Below are positions 27,424-36,487 of a stretch of 64,000 nt of DNA, one piece after another. A model generated the notes under the pieces. It worked only from the letters and a program-made list of their open reading frames with translations. It ran no database searches and was not told where the DNA came from. The DNA is from an uncultured Alphaproteobacteria bacterium. Its GTDB lineage: Bacteria; Pseudomonadota; Alphaproteobacteria; Rs-D84. Each line of letters starts with the position of its first letter. Within the stretch, counting starts at the first letter, position 1. A program made the position numbers and the translations under genes. The stretch covers positions 62,001 through 126,000 of the forward strand of contig CAJOGD010000004.1 of the NCBI GenBank assembly GCA_905233975.1, given 5' to 3'.

Positions 27424-27969
27424 ATGCAAAGCAGATTGCGTGAAATTTATGAAAAAGAAATTGTGCCTGAATTGGTTAAAGAATTCGGATACAAAAATAT
27501 GTTGGCGGTTCCAAAACTGTCAAAGATTGTTTTGAATATGGGTGTCGGTGAGGCGGTTGCTGATAAAAAGAAACTTGACGCCGCGGTTGTTGATTTGACC
27601 GCGATTGCCGCGCAAAAGCCGGTGATAACCCATGCAAAAAAGTCAATTGCTACCTATCGTTTGCGTGAAGGTCAGGCAATTGGAACCAAGGTGACATTAC
27701 GTGGAAAACGTATGTATGATTTCTTGGATAAATTGATTACGGTTGCTTTGCCACGTGTAAAGGATTTTCGTGGGCTTTCGAAATCAAAGTTTGATGGTCG
27801 TGGAAATTATGCCTTTGGTGTCAAAGAACACCTTATCTTTCCGGAAATTTCCATTGATAAAATAGATTCTATTCGTGGTATGGATATCGTGATTGCCACC
27901 ACCGCGAAAACAGATGACGAGGCGCGCGCATTGCTGACTAAAATCGGCCTGCCGTTGGTATTGAAATAA
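27424..27969 (+). CDS. rplE: 50S ribosomal protein L5
   Basis: 181 residues. L5 binds 5S rRNA and the P-site t[32 protein letters not shown] and [11 protein letters not shown] are conserved. 44 bases after rplX, 15 before rpsN. Confidence 0.97.
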   Translation: MQSRLREIYEKEIVPELVKEFGYKNMLAVPKLSKIVLNMGVGEAVADKKKLDAAVVDLTAIAAQKPVITHAKKSIATYRLREGQAIGTKVTLRGKRMYDFLDKLITVALPRVKDFRGLSKSKFDGRGNYAFGVKEHLIFPEISIDKIDSIRGMDIVIATTAKTDDEARALLTKIGLPLVLK

Positions 27970-27984
27970 TAAAAGGGACAAAAA

Positions 27985-28287
27985 ATGGCTAAATTAGCGT
28001 TGATAAATAAACAAAAAAGACGTGAAAAAATGGTTGCCAAGTATGCCAAAAAGCGTGCCGCAATCAAAGAGAAAATGTCTGTGAATGCAACACCCGAAGA
28101 ACGCAAGGAAGCAATGCTTAAATTGGCAAAGTTGCCACGCAATGCTAACCCGACGCGTTTGCGCAATCGGTGCAGTATAACGGGACGTGCACGTGGATTC
28201 TTCCGCATGTTCGGTTTGTGCCGTCAACAGGTCAGAACACAGGCGTCTGAAGGTAAATTGCCAGGTGTCCGTAAGTCAAGTTGGTAA
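27985..28287 (+). CDS. rpsN: 30S ribosomal protein S14 (long, zinc-free form)
   Basis: 100 residues, the long C-minus type without the CxxC pairs of the short zinc-binding S14. [20 protein letters not shown] and [11 protein letters not shown] are diagnostic. The long form in the spc operon is typical of proteobacteria. Confidence 0.96.
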   Translation: MAKLALINKQKRREKMVAKYAKKRAAIKEKMSVNATPEERKEAMLKLAKLPRNANPTRLRNRCSITGRARGFFRMFGLCRQQVRTQASEGKLPGVRKSSW

Positions 28288-28339
28288 AGTTAAACATGCC
28301 GATTGTGGACAATGCAATCGGTTAGAATAGGAGTAAAAG

Positions 28340-28738
28340 ATGTCATTATCACACCCAATCGGAGATATGGTTGCCCGCATTCGTAATGGTCAGAACGCGG
28401 GAAAAGAATCCATAACAGTTCCGAATAGTAAATTACGTGCCGCGGTTTTGGCGGTATTGAAAGAAGAGGGCTTTATCGAGGATTTCCGCAAGGAAGAAAT
28501 TGATGAGCATCGTTCAAATTTGGTCGTCGTGTTGAAATATGTCGGCGGAAATGGTGCAATCCAAGATATTGCGGTGGTATCAAAACCGGGGCGTCGCGTT
28601 TATTCGGGTGCCGCAAAGATGCCACGTGTATTGAATGGATTGGGCATTTCGATTGTGTCAACGCCGCATGGGGTCATGACGGATCACAAGGCGCGCTTGA
28701 TGAATGTCGGCGGTGAAGTTTTGTGCAAGGTTATATAA
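28340..28738 (+). CDS. rpsH: 30S ribosomal protein S8
   Basis: 132 residues. S8 binds 16S helix 21 and often represses the spc operon. HPIGDMVARIRNGQNAGK start and the C-terminal STPHGVMTDHKARLMNVGGE are typical. Confidence 0.96.
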   Translation: MSLSHPIGDMVARIRNGQNAGKESITVPNSKLRAAVLAVLKEEGFIEDFRKEEIDEHRSNLVVVLKYVGGNGAIQDIAVVSKPGRRVYSGAAKMPRVLNGLGISIVSTPHGVMTDHKARLMNVGGEVLCKVI

Positions 28739-28754
28739 TAAAAAGGATGTAATT

Positions 28755-29306
28755 ATGTCAAGGGCAGGAAAATATCCAGTAAAATTGATTGATGGTGTGG
28801 TTGCATCTGTTGATGGCGACAAATTGGTTGTCAAAGGGCCAAAGGGCGAATTGACTGTTCCGATGAATACGAAAAATTCTGGTCTGGTCGATGTCAAAGT
28901 AGAAGCGGGTGAAGTTATCGTTACCCCGAAAGATGCCGAAGATAAAGATTCGCGTGCTATGTGGGGGACAATGACCCGCAACATTCGCAATGCGGTCGAA
29001 GGTGTTACCAAAGGCTTTTCGAAGGCTATGTATATGAAGGGCGTTGGGTACAAGGCATCGGTCAGTGGTAAAAAATTCACTTTGATCGTTGGTTTTTCGC
29101 ACGATGTTGTTATGGAAATTCCGGACGGTTTAACGGTGACAATGGGTGATACACCGACAGAATTTACCATCAGTGGTAATGACAAATGTGCGGTTGGTCT
29201 GTTCGCGGACAAAATTCACAAGATTCGCAAAATGGATCCGTACAAGGCCAAGGGTATCTTCTATAAGGGTGAAAAGATTCGCCACAAAGAAGGTAAAAAG
29301 AAATAA
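28755..29306 (+). CDS. rplF: 50S ribosomal protein L6
   Basis: 183 residues from ATG 28755 (MSRAGKYPVKLIDGV), after AAAAGGATG; the in-frame extension from 28704 overlaps rpsH and is rejected. L6 lies near the GTPase centre. GVTKGFSKAMYMKGVGYKA and RKMDPYKAKGIFYKGEKIR are conserved. Confidence 0.96.
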   Translation: MSRAGKYPVKLIDGVVASVDGDKLVVKGPKGELTVPMNTKNSGLVDVKVEAGEVIVTPKDAEDKDSRAMWGTMTRNIRNAVEGVTKGFSKAMYMKGVGYKASVSGKKFTLIVGFSHDVVMEIPDGLTVTMGDTPTEFTISGNDKCAVGLFADKIHKIRKMDPYKAKGIFYKGEKIRHKEGKKK

Positions 29307-29353
29307 TAAATAAAAATTTCCGCTGTTACGGGGATTGGAAAAAAGGAAAAAAA

Positions 29354-29710
29354 ATGTTGAAACATTTATCTACACAGGAAAGACGCAAGTTGGTGACGCG
29401 TGTTGCGTTGAAAAAGAAAAATCCTGGGAAAATCCGTTTGTCGGTTTTTCGCAGTGGTCGTCATATTGAAATTCAGGCCATCGATGATGTAAAGGGACGC
29501 ACGATTTGTTCGGCATCGTCCAAAGAAAAGAACTTTAAGGGCCAAGGTTGGAATGTCGCGGGCGCCGAATTGGTGGGCAAGACATTTGCGGAACGCGTTG
29601 TGGCGGCGAAAATTGCTGATAACTGCTATTTCGATCGTGGCGCATATCGCTATCATGGTCGTGTAAAGGCATTGTGCGAGGCAATCCGCGCCGGTGGCGT
29701 CAGAATCTAA
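29354..29710 (+). CDS. rplR: 50S ribosomal protein L18
   Basis: 118 residues; binds 5S rRNA. RLSVFRSGRHIEIQAID and the ending FDRGAYRYHGRVKALCEAIR match the family. Confidence 0.96.
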   Translation: MLKHLSTQERRKLVTRVALKKKNPGKIRLSVFRSGRHIEIQAIDDVKGRTICSASSKEKNFKGQGWNVAGAELVGKTFAERVVAAKIADNCYFDRGAYRYHGRVKALCEAIRAGGVRI

Positions 29711-29729
29711 ATATAAATGGAGTTTATAA

Positions 29730-30293
29730 ATGGCACGTTTTGATAATAAAAACTTACAGACAGATAATTTGGTAGATAAATTGGTTTCTGTGAACCGCGT
29801 TTCCAAAACTGTGAAGGGCGGTAAGAATATGTCTTTCTCGGCTTTGGTCGTGGTTGGTGACAAGGCCGGTAAGGTCGGTTTTGGTAAAGGCAAGGCACTG
29901 GAAGTGCAATCTGCGGTGCAAAAGGCAACCAAGGCCGCCAAGGCGAAAATGATTCGCGTTCCGCTGAAAGAAGGTCGCACGTTGCATCATGATATTTCGG
30001 TCAAATATGGTGCAAGTAAATTGGTTTTGCGCAGTGCGGTTCCCGGTACCGGTATCATCGCGGGCGGTGCGTTGCGTGCGGTGTTCGATTGTCTGGGTGT
30101 CCAAGACGTCGTTGTAAAGTCCCAGGGCGCAAACAATCCGAACAATATGATTCGCGCGGTATTCTTGGCTTTTTCTAAGATGAATTCGCCAAAGACCGTT
30201 GCGGCACGTCGTGGTAAAACGGTTGCGGAAATTGTCGCGGGGCGTGATGGCAAAAGGGTCAATGAAGAAGCCGCGGCAACGGAAGACAAATAA
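29730..30293 (+). CDS. rpsE: 30S ribosomal protein S5
   Basis: 187 residues. S5 affects decoding accuracy. [20 protein letters not shown] and GAGIIAG-like [16 protein letters not shown] are present; a short acidic tail ends the protein. rpmD follows with AAAAGGTG. Confidence 0.97.
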   Translation: MARFDNKNLQTDNLVDKLVSVNRVSKTVKGGKNMSFSALVVVGDKAGKVGFGKGKALEVQSAVQKATKAAKAKMIRVPLKEGRTLHHDISVKYGASKLVLRSAVPGTGIIAGGALRAVFDCLGVQDVVVKSQGANNPNNMIRAVFLAFSKMNSPKTVAARRGKTVAEIVAGRDGKRVNEEAAATEDK

Positions 30294-30308
30294 TAAAAGG
30301 TGATTGTT

Positions 30309-30491
30309 ATGGCAAATAAAATAATTGTAAAACAAGTCAAAAGTGTTATCGGTCGTCCGGAATCGCAACGAAAAATCTTGGCGACATTGGGTTTGGGCCA
30401 CATTGGCAAAGTTCGCGAACTGCAAGACAATGCTTCGGTTCGTGGCATGATTGCCAAGGTTGCTCATTTGATTGATGTGACAGAAGAATAA
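30309..30491 (+). CDS. rpmD: 50S ribosomal protein L30
   Basis: 60 residues from ATG 30309; a GTG at 30300 lies within the ribosome-binding site. [20 protein letters not shown] and [16 protein letters not shown] are typical of bacterial L30. Confidence 0.95.
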   Translation: MANKIIVKQVKSVIGRPESQRKILATLGLGHIGKVRELQDNASVRGMIAKVAHLIDVTEE

Positions 30492-30565
30492 ATTGGTGAA
30501 ACCGAGTATGCGGATACTTGTCCGCATGCGCAAACGAACTATATAGAGTTCATAGGAGTAAAAAA

Positions 30566-31024
30566 ATGAAATTAAATGCTTTGATGGATAATAAGGGTGC
30601 ACGCCCGGGTATTAAACGCGTTGGGCGCGGTATGGCGTCGGGTTATGGTAAAACCGCCGGTCGTGGAACCAAGGGGCAAAAGGCCCGCGCGGGTTCGCGT
30701 AAACAGGCAACTTTCCAAGGTGGTCAGATGCCGATTATGCGTCGTTTCCCGAAATATGGTTTTACAAATCCGTTCGCGAAACACTATGCGACAATCAATT
30801 TAGGCGATATTGAAAAGTTTATCGCGGCCGGCAAGATTGACGCAGGTCAAGAGATAAATATCGAATCGCTTTTGGCGGCAAAGATTTTGAATCGTCGCTT
30901 GTCGGGCCTGAAAGTTTTGGCAAAGGGCGAAATCAAAACCGCGGTGAATATTGTGGCGGAAAAATGGTCCAAAACGGCCGAGGCGGCAATCACCAAAGCG
31001 GGTGGCACAATCAAAAATAAATAA
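30566..31024 (+). CDS. rplO: 50S ribosomal protein L15
   Basis: 152 residues from ATG 30566 (MKLNALMDNKGARPGIKRVG), after ATAGGAGTA. GRGTKGQKARAG and FQGGQMPIMRRFPKYGF are diagnostic. Lies 30 bases before secY. Confidence 0.97.
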   Translation: MKLNALMDNKGARPGIKRVGRGMASGYGKTAGRGTKGQKARAGSRKQATFQGGQMPIMRRFPKYGFTNPFAKHYATINLGDIEKFIAAGKIDAGQEINIESLLAAKILNRRLSGLKVLAKGEIKTAVNIVAEKWSKTAEAAITKAGGTIKNK

Positions 31025-31053
31025 TCGGGCTTCAAAGGAAAGAGAGACAGCGC

Positions 31054-32370
31054 ATGAAATTCATATCAAGGTTTTTCGGTAAACTTTCGGATTTGCAAAA
31101 GCGTATTTTGTTTACGTTGGGTGCGCTGGTCATCTATCGAATCGGTTCGTTTATCCCGTTGCCGGGCGTGAATGCTTCGGCGGTGTTGCACCTGTTCACT
31201 GGCGAAGGCAGTGGCATGATGGGCATGTTCGATATGTTCACCGGCGGTTCGCTTTCGCGTATGTCGGTGTTGGCACTGAACATTTTCCCGTACATTTCGG
31301 CCTCCATCGTGTTACAGTTGTTGACCGCGACCAGTAAATCGCTTAACGATTTGCGCAAAGAAGGCGAATCGGGCCGCATCAAAATCAACCAATATACGCG
31401 CTATCTTGCGGTGTTGCTTGCGGTGGTCCAGGGCTGGGCCGTCGTGCGCGGACTAGAGGTTATGGCGCCGGTCAACGGTGTGCGTGCGGTCGTGAATCCG
31501 GGCTTTGCGTTTGAGTTGTCGGCGATTATCGCGCTTGTTGGTGGAACGGTGTTCGTTATGTGGCTTGCGGAACAGATTACCGCGCGCGGCATAGGCCAGG
31601 GCGCATCGCTGCTTATTTTCGCGGGCATTATCGCACAGATTCCCGAAGGTATCGCGAAAATCGTGTCGTTGGGCTCGGTTGGTCAGATGTCGCCGGCGAT
31701 GATTGCGTTGGTTGTGGCGTTCGTGGTCGGAATTGTCGCGTTGATTGCGTTCTTTGAATTGGCGCAACGTCGCGTGCAAATCCTTTATCCGCGCCAGGTT
31801 ATGGCGAACGGTGTTGTGAATACGAACGCGTCCTATTTGCCGATAAAGGTCAACATGTCGGGCGTTATGGGGCCGGTGTTCGCGTCGTCCATCATGATGT
31901 TGCCGGCGTTTGTTCAGCGATTCGTTCAAAGTGAAAACTTGGTCGTGCAAAATATCATGGGATTCTTTACGTATGGCGCGTGGTCTTATATCATTTTGTA
32001 CACGATTTTGATTGCGTTCTTTGCGTATTTCCAAACGGCGGTCGTGTTCAATTCCGAAGAAACAAGCAACAATCTGCGCAATGCCGGCGGTTATATTCCG
32101 GGCGTGCGTCCGGGCGAACAAACGGTGCACTTTCTGGATTCGATGGTGTCGCGTGTGACGGCGATTGGGGTTTTGTACCTGATTGTCGTGTGCGTGTTGC
32201 CGATTATTCTGAATACGCACTTTGGCATGCCGTTGATGATTGGCGGAACCAGTGTTTTAATCGTTGCGGGTGTCGTGCTTGACACCATGACGCAGGTGCA
32301 ATCTTATTTGGTTGCGAAACAGTATCATGGCGTTATGGGCGCCGCAAAAAAAGGTCGTTTCCGTAATTAG
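31054..32370 (+). CDS. secY: Preprotein translocase subunit SecY
   Basis: 438 residues, about ten membrane helices. SecY is the channel through which the many signal-peptide proteins of this window would be exported. The N-terminus (KRILFTLGALVIYRIGSFIP) and the plug-helix region are typical, as are MASSIMM-like FASSIMMLPAF and FNSEETSNNLRNAGGYIPG. The C-terminal cytoplasmic tail is short. adk, which follows secY in many bacteria, is absent. Confidence 0.97.
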   Translation: MKFISRFFGKLSDLQKRILFTLGALVIYRIGSFIPLPGVNASAVLHLFTGEGSGMMGMFDMFTGGSLSRMSVLALNIFPYISASIVLQLLTATSKSLNDLRKEGESGRIKINQYTRYLAVLLAVVQGWAVVRGLEVMAPVNGVRAVVNPGFAFELSAIIALVGGTVFVMWLAEQITARGIGQGASLLIFAGIIAQIPEGIAKIVSLGSVGQMSPAMIALVVAFVVGIVALIAFFELAQRRVQILYPRQVMANGVVNTNASYLPIKVNMSGVMGPVFASSIMMLPAFVQRFVQSENLVVQNIMGFFTYGAWSYIILYTILIAFFAYFQTAVVFNSEETSNNLRNAGGYIPGVRPGEQTVHFLDSMVSRVTAIGVLYLIVVCVLPIILNTHFGMPLMIGGTSVLIVAGVVLDTMTQVQSYLVAKQYHGVMGAAKKGRFRN

Positions 32371-32389
32371 GGTTATGTGAAACAAAGGT

Positions 32390-32417
32390 TTGACTTTTGC
32401 GCCGATTCGTATAGAAT
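32390..32417 (+). promoter_or_regulatory. Promoter of rpsM-rpsK
   Basis: TTGACT (32390-32395), 16-base spacer, TAGAAT (32412-32417). Confidence 0.65.
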
Positions 32418-32460
32418 TATCGCAATGGCAAAAATAAAAAACTAAAAAGGAAAAACAAAA

Positions 32461-32838
32461 ATGGCACGTATAGCAGGTGTAAATATACCCACAGAAAAAC
32501 GTATAGAGGCCGCTTTGCAATACATTCATGGCATCGGGCCGGCCCGCGCCGCGCAAATTTGCAAGGCACTTAAATTAAAGGACGGTCTGCGCGCAAAGGA
32601 TCTGACCGACGAAGACGTTATTAAAATTTCGAACTATATCGAACAAAATTTCAAGGTCGAAGGTGACGTCCGGCGCGAGGTTGCGATGAACATCAAACGG
32701 CTTCAGGATTTAAAGACCTATCGCGGTATCCGTCATCGTAATCGTTTGCCGGTTCGCGGTCAACGGACCCAAACGAACGCCCGCACGCGCAAGGGTAAAC
32801 GTATCGTTGTCGCGGGATCCGCGGTCAAGGGTAAATAA
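32461..32838 (+). CDS. rpsM: 30S ribosomal protein S13
   Basis: 125 residues; contacts the P-site tRNA and the subunit bridge. [29 protein letters not shown] and [14 protein letters not shown] are diagnostic. GGAAAAAC precedes the ATG. Confidence 0.97.
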   Translation: MARIAGVNIPTEKRIEAALQYIHGIGPARAAQICKALKLKDGLRAKDLTDEDVIKISNYIEQNFKVEGDVRREVAMNIKRLQDLKTYRGIRHRNRLPVRGQRTQTNARTRKGKRIVVAGSAVKGK

Positions 32839-32901
32839 TCCCGTTGGGTAGAGATTAACACGATAGTTAATTGAAGACATCTAATAAAGGAAAAAACAAA
32901 A

Positions 32902-33279
32902 ATGGCATTAAATAAAAAGAAAGTTGTAAAAAAAGTTTCACATGGCATCGCACATGTCGTTGCCACGAATAATAACACACGTATCACAATCACCGACCAA
33001 TCGGGTGCGGTGCTGACGTGGGCGACGGCGGGCGCGAATAATTTCAAAGGCGCCAAGAAATCTACGCCGTATGCCGCGACGGTTGTGGCGGACGCGGTTG
33101 GCAAAAAGGTTGCCGAAATGGGCATGAAGACCGTTGACGTCCTTATGCGCGGGATTGGCCAGGGTCGTGAATCTGCGGTTCGCGGGCTTGCGAATGCGGG
33201 CCTTATTGTGCAGAGTATTACCGACACGACGCGTATTCCGCACAACGGTTGCCGTCCCAAGAAAGTTCGTAGAGTTTAA
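32902..33279 (+). CDS. rpsK: 30S ribosomal protein S11
   Basis: 125 residues; on the 30S platform near the E site. NNTRITITDQSGAVLTWATA, GRESAVRGLANAGL and HNGCRPKKVRRV are typical. A strong terminator follows, isolating it from rpoA, which in most proteobacteria follows in the same transcript. Confidence 0.97.
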   Translation: MALNKKKVVKKVSHGIAHVVATNNNTRITITDQSGAVLTWATAGANNFKGAKKSTPYAATVVADAVGKKVAEMGMKTVDVLMRGIGQGRESAVRGLANAGLIVQSITDTTRIPHNGCRPKKVRRV

Positions 33280-33281
33280 GG

Positions 33282-33308
33282 AAAAAACGCCCGTTCGGGC
33301 GTTTTTTC
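33282..33308 (+). terminator. Rho-independent terminator after rpsK
   Basis: AAAAAACGCCC-GTTC-GGGCGTTTTTT, three bases after the rpsK stop. Confidence 0.9.
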
Positions 33309-33310
33309 TT

Positions 33311-33620
33311 CCGTCACCCCGCAAAAAAATGTGCCGTCACCCCGCAGTATCGGGCCCCACAAAAAACGCGCAGCGTTTTTTGTGGGTGATTTCATGCGGG
33401 GTCTCGTCGTTACCGTTGCGTTCCGTCACCCCGCAGTATCGGGCCCCGCAAAAAACGCGCAGCGTTTTTTGTGGGTGATTTCATGCGGGGTCTCCTTAGG
33501 CATGCCGCGGACCCGCTCTCTACAAGACTGAGGAGATACCGCGTTTCCGCGGTATGACGGGGAGAAACGGGGAGATACCGCGTTTCCGCGGTATGACGGC
33601 GGAAGAGGGCGGTATGACGG
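33311..33620. repeat. Array of palindromic repeats downstream of rpsK
   Basis: Tandem composite units: at least two CCGTCACCCCGCAGTATCGG units with inner AAAACGCGCAGCGTTTT hairpins, then repeated GAGATACCGCGTTTCCGCGG-TATGACGG units. No gene is seen in this stretch. A second array of the same make-up lies on the other side of the GIY-YIG gene. Confidence 0.85.
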
Positions 33621-33625
33621 CTTTA

Positions 33626-33952
33626 TCAATCACTGAATGGGGCATAACCATTGGCTTGCAACAATGCGTCATACAAATCGTCCCAATTGGGATTTGTTTG
33701 TTCGATAAGTGCAATCTTCCAATTACGATTCCATTCTTTTAACTGGCGTTCACGAGCAACCATATTTTCAAGCCTGGGCCACCATTCAAAAAATACCAAT
33801 TTATCAAGATTATATCGTGCCGTAAAACTTTTCGGGATTTCCTTTTTCTTGTGTTCATACACGCGACCAATCAAGTCAGAGGTTGATCCGATGTATAAAA
33901 CACCGTCTTTGCGATTAGTCATAATATAAACAAAGCCGCCAGATTTTTCCAT
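33626..33952 (-). CDS. GIY-YIG nuclease domain protein
   Basis: 108 residues from ATG 33952 (MEKSGGFVYIMTNRKDG); in-frame starts further upstream read through the palindrome array. The single-domain GIY-YIG fold shows VYIM, LYIGSTSDLIGRVYEHK (with the catalytic-type Tyr and Arg) and MVARERQLKEWNRNWK, matching the small stand-alone GIY-YIG family related to the UvrC N-domain. Such proteins lack an obvious DNA-binding domain. It is on the opposite strand from the ribosomal genes and is bracketed by palindromic arrays, which suggests insertion together with them. Role unknown; a link to repeat mobility is speculation. Confidence 0.85.
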   Translation of the reverse strand: MEKSGGFVYIMTNRKDGVLYIGSTSDLIGRVYEHKKKEIPKSFTARYNLDKLVFFEWWPRLENMVARERQLKEWNRNWKIALIEQTNPNWDDLYDALLQANGYAPFSD

Positions 33953-34002
33953 GCGGCTATAGTAGAAATAATTCGTCTGTTTGCAAGTTTTTTCTTTTTT
34001 CC

Positions 34003-34286
34003 CGTCACCCCGCAAAAAAAATGTGCCGTCACCCCGCAGTATCGGGCCCCACAAAAAAATGTGCCGTCACCCCGCAGTATCGGGCCCCACAAAAAACGCG
34101 CAGCGTTTTTTGTGGGTGATTTCATGCGGGGTCTCGTCGTTACTGTTGCGTTCCGTCACCCCGCTGAAAAGCGGGGTCCCCTTAGGCATGCCGCGGACCC
34201 GCTCTCTACAAGACTGAGGAGATACCGCGTTTCCGCGGTATGACGGGGAGAAACGAGGAGACCCCGCGTCAAGCGCGGGGTGACGG
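34003..34286. repeat. Array of palindromic repeats upstream of the GIY-YIG gene
   Basis: At least three CGTCACCCCGC units, one with an inner AAAACGCGCAGCGTTTT hairpin, then ACCGCGTTTCCGCGGTATGACGG and CCCCGCGTCAAGCGCGGGGTGACGG units. Several units are near-identical to those at 33311-33620. Confidence 0.85.
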
Positions 34287-34519
34287 TCCGCGACGCCCAT
34301 CCCCCACACACACCTAAAAAAAATTTCAAAAATATGAAAAAAAGGCTTTTTTGAAATTGCGATTTGTGATATGCTTACCATGTAAAGGACACAAAGGAAC
34401 CCAGTTTTTGTCGGTGGAAATCGGCGGGAATCTGGGAAAAAAAGTAATCGGAGGGGTTTCGTTTTTGGGATCGTTTCGGTTGCGAAAACAATAACAACAA
34501 CAAACAAAGAGGAACAAAA
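34287..34519 (+). promoter_or_regulatory. Long leader of the repetitive secreted protein
   Basis: No gene. It holds TTGAAA (34351) and TATGCT (34370), too close together for a confident promoter, and a hairpin CCCAG ... CTGGG near 34401-34436. The last 30 bases are A/C-rich with AGAGGAACAAAA before the ATG. Confidence 0.35.
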
Positions 34520-36049
34520 ATGAAAGTGAGAGTGAAGGGTCTTGTCTTTGTCGGTTTTGCCGCGGCAATATTCGCGCAGAGCGCAATGGCGGACAATAAC
34601 GCTGACGCCAAGACAGTGACGTCAAAGTTGTACGTCGATCAAAAGGTCGAAACAACAACTGGAGATGGGAGCACACAAAACCCGTATGTATCAACAATTA
34701 CCGCGAATAATGCTAATGCCGACACCAAGGCACCATCTATCAGGAACGTGTACGAATTCGTGATGGACAAGGTCGGGGATGTAGATGTTATCGGTGATAA
34801 TACTTATACCAAGGCCGGCGTTGTTGCGAGTGGTGATGATGAAGGGAAGTTTAAGGTTGAGTTGCAACAGACGCCTATGTTGTCGGGTGACGATTTGAAC
34901 GGAACTCTTACTAATGATTCTGGCAGTGGTAGCAATGTGACACCGGGTACCAAGAAAGCATTGGTCACTGCCCAAGCAGTTCAAGACTTGCTTTTGAAAG
35001 AAACTACAGCCGGAACAACGACCATTACGCAGTCATATGCAGAAAATAACAATGGCCAGGGTGAAAAGCATGTTCCAACCGTTCGGAATGTCTATGACTT
35101 CGTGACAACGTATGCTGGGAATACGTATCAGCCAAAGGCGCCGACCACAGATGGTACAAGCTTATATCTTGGACATAATACTGTTGATGGCACATCTAAC
35201 ATTGCGGACTGGAAACAATTAGAAGCAGCGGTATCTAATGCTAGCAACGCAAATCCTCAAGCGACTACGGATTATGTTAGCATCAGAGCGGACAACAGTG
35301 GTGTTTACCAAGTTAATATCCCACAGGCACAAATTGCGAACTATGGTGCTACAACAACGGGAGCAGGTGCGCATAGCAATGAAATGATTGCCGGTAATGC
35401 AACAAGGTTAACGACTGTTGGTGCGGTTATGGAATATGCCGAAACATTAACAAACAAGGCGACGGCGATTGTCACCGGGACTGGAACTGGTCATAACTAT
35501 GACTCAGATGTGGCATATCCGACAACCAAAGCGGTTTATGACTTCGTGACAACGTATGGTGATAGTACGTATCACCCTGTGTTGACGGATACCAACGGTG
35601 CCAATGGTCAAACCAATAAGGTTATGATTGGTTATAAGTCGTATGATTCTACGGCGCAGCCGGGATCACAGTATGGTGAATCTGAATGGAAACAGTTAAA
35701 CGGCGATGGCACGTACATCACTGTTGGGCTTGATGCGAGCAATAACGGAAAGGTTCAACTTGATAATCTTACAACAGGAACTGCTAATTTCGTCGCAACT
35801 GGTACGACCAATGCAGCTTCTTATAGACCAATGTTGGCCAAGGCCGGTGATGTGTACGATTTCGTGATTGGTCAAACCGGTGGTAACCTGATTCCGGCGC
35901 CGACTGGGGAGTGTGTTGCGGGTGAAAGCGGTATAACCAGCAGCAATAACAAGGCGTGTGCTTTGGTGTTGGCTTACTGGGATTCCGGTGAAAGTCCGAC
36001 TGGACAGGCAGGTGTTGGGCTTAAATGGGTCCCGATGCCACAGCCGTAA
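34520..36049 (+). CDS. Secreted repetitive protein (surface/adhesin-like)
   Basis: 509 residues with a signal peptide (GLVFVGFAAAIFAQSAMA). The mature protein is Thr/Asn/Gly-rich and repetitive: variants of PTVRNVYDFVTTYAGNTY occur four or five times (near residues 75, 188, 300, 335 and 435), alternating with DWKQLEAAVS and EWKQLNGD segments. The N-terminal VTSKLYVDQKVET resembles the TATSLKYVxHELDTRQ segment of the structured-RNA-associated surface proteins. It ends with a Cys pair (GECVAGESG, KACALVL). Probably an outer-surface fibre-like protein; function inferred only from composition. It separates rpsK from rpoA. Confidence 0.7.
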   Translation: MKVRVKGLVFVGFAAAIFAQSAMADNNADAKTVTSKLYVDQKVETTTGDGSTQNPYVSTITANNANADTKAPSIRNVYEFVMDKVGDVDVIGDNTYTKAGVVASGDDEGKFKVELQQTPMLSGDDLNGTLTNDSGSGSNVTPGTKKALVTAQAVQDLLLKETTAGTTTITQSYAENNNGQGEKHVPTVRNVYDFVTTYAGNTYQPKAPTTDGTSLYLGHNTVDGTSNIADWKQLEAAVSNASNANPQATTDYVSIRADNSGVYQVNIPQAQIANYGATTTGAGAHSNEMIAGNATRLTTVGAVMEYAETLTNKATAIVTGTGTGHNYDSDVAYPTTKAVYDFVTTYGDSTYHPVLTDTNGANGQTNKVMIGYKSYDSTAQPGSQYGESEWKQLNGDGTYITVGLDASNNGKVQLDNLTTGTANFVATGTTNAASYRPMLAKAGDVYDFVIGQTGGNLIPAPTGECVAGESGITSSNNKACALVLAYWDSGESPTGQAGVGLKWVPMPQP

Positions 36050-36083
36050 TACTGGTAATAACATAACAAAAGGGCATTTAACG

Positions 36084-36117
36084 ATGGTGGGCATTCCTCT
36101 CCCACCATTGTTTTTTT
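36084..36117 (+). terminator. Rho-independent terminator
   Basis: ATGGTGGG ... CCCACCAT followed by TGTTTTTTT, 35 bases after the secreted-protein stop. Confidence 0.9.
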
Positions 36118-36336
36118 AGGTCCCCTTCGCCAGCGAAGGGGAGACCTGGTCCGCGGTGGGCCAGGGGAGATACCGGCTTTCGCCGGTATGACGGCACGTT
36201 TTTTGCGGGGCCCGATACCGCGGTATGACGGGGCGAAACACACCGTCACCCCGCTGAAAAGCGGGGTCTTGTCGTTACCGTTGCGGACCCGCTCTCTACA
36301 TGACTGAGGAGATACCGCCTTTCGGCGGTATGACGG
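36118..36336. repeat. Palindromic repeat array upstream of rpoA
   Basis: Units include CCCCTTCGCCAGCGAAGGGG, ACCGGCTTTCGCCGGTATGACGG, CACCCCGCTGAAAAGCGGGG and ACCGCCTTTCGGCGGTATGACGG. The arm sequences differ between units but keep pairing. Followed by a CACTAACACTAACCACTTAC simple repeat. Confidence 0.8.
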
Positions 36337-36388
36337 CGCCCACTAACACTAACCACTTACACTTACACTAATCACTGCTTAATTTTCC

Positions 36389-36417
36389 TTGACTTTTGGG
36401 GGGAATGGTTATAGAAT
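36389..36417 (+). promoter_or_regulatory. Promoter of rpoA
   Basis: TTGACT (36389-36394), 17-base spacer, TAGAAT (36412-36417), so rpoA has its own promoter after the insertion. Confidence 0.7.
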
Positions 36418-36487
36418 GCGCGGGCATGCAAGGGTTTGTGTGCGCCGAATTGGCGAAAATGATAAACTAAGCCTAAAAGGAAACATA

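Noticed and set aside
33953..34054. N-terminal extension of the GIY-YIG protein
   Set aside because: The extension is a translation of the palindrome array; the ATG at 33952 begins the recognised domain.
33311..34286. CRISPR-like array
   Set aside because: The units are palindromes of unequal spacing without unique spacers of constant length, and no cas gene is in the window.
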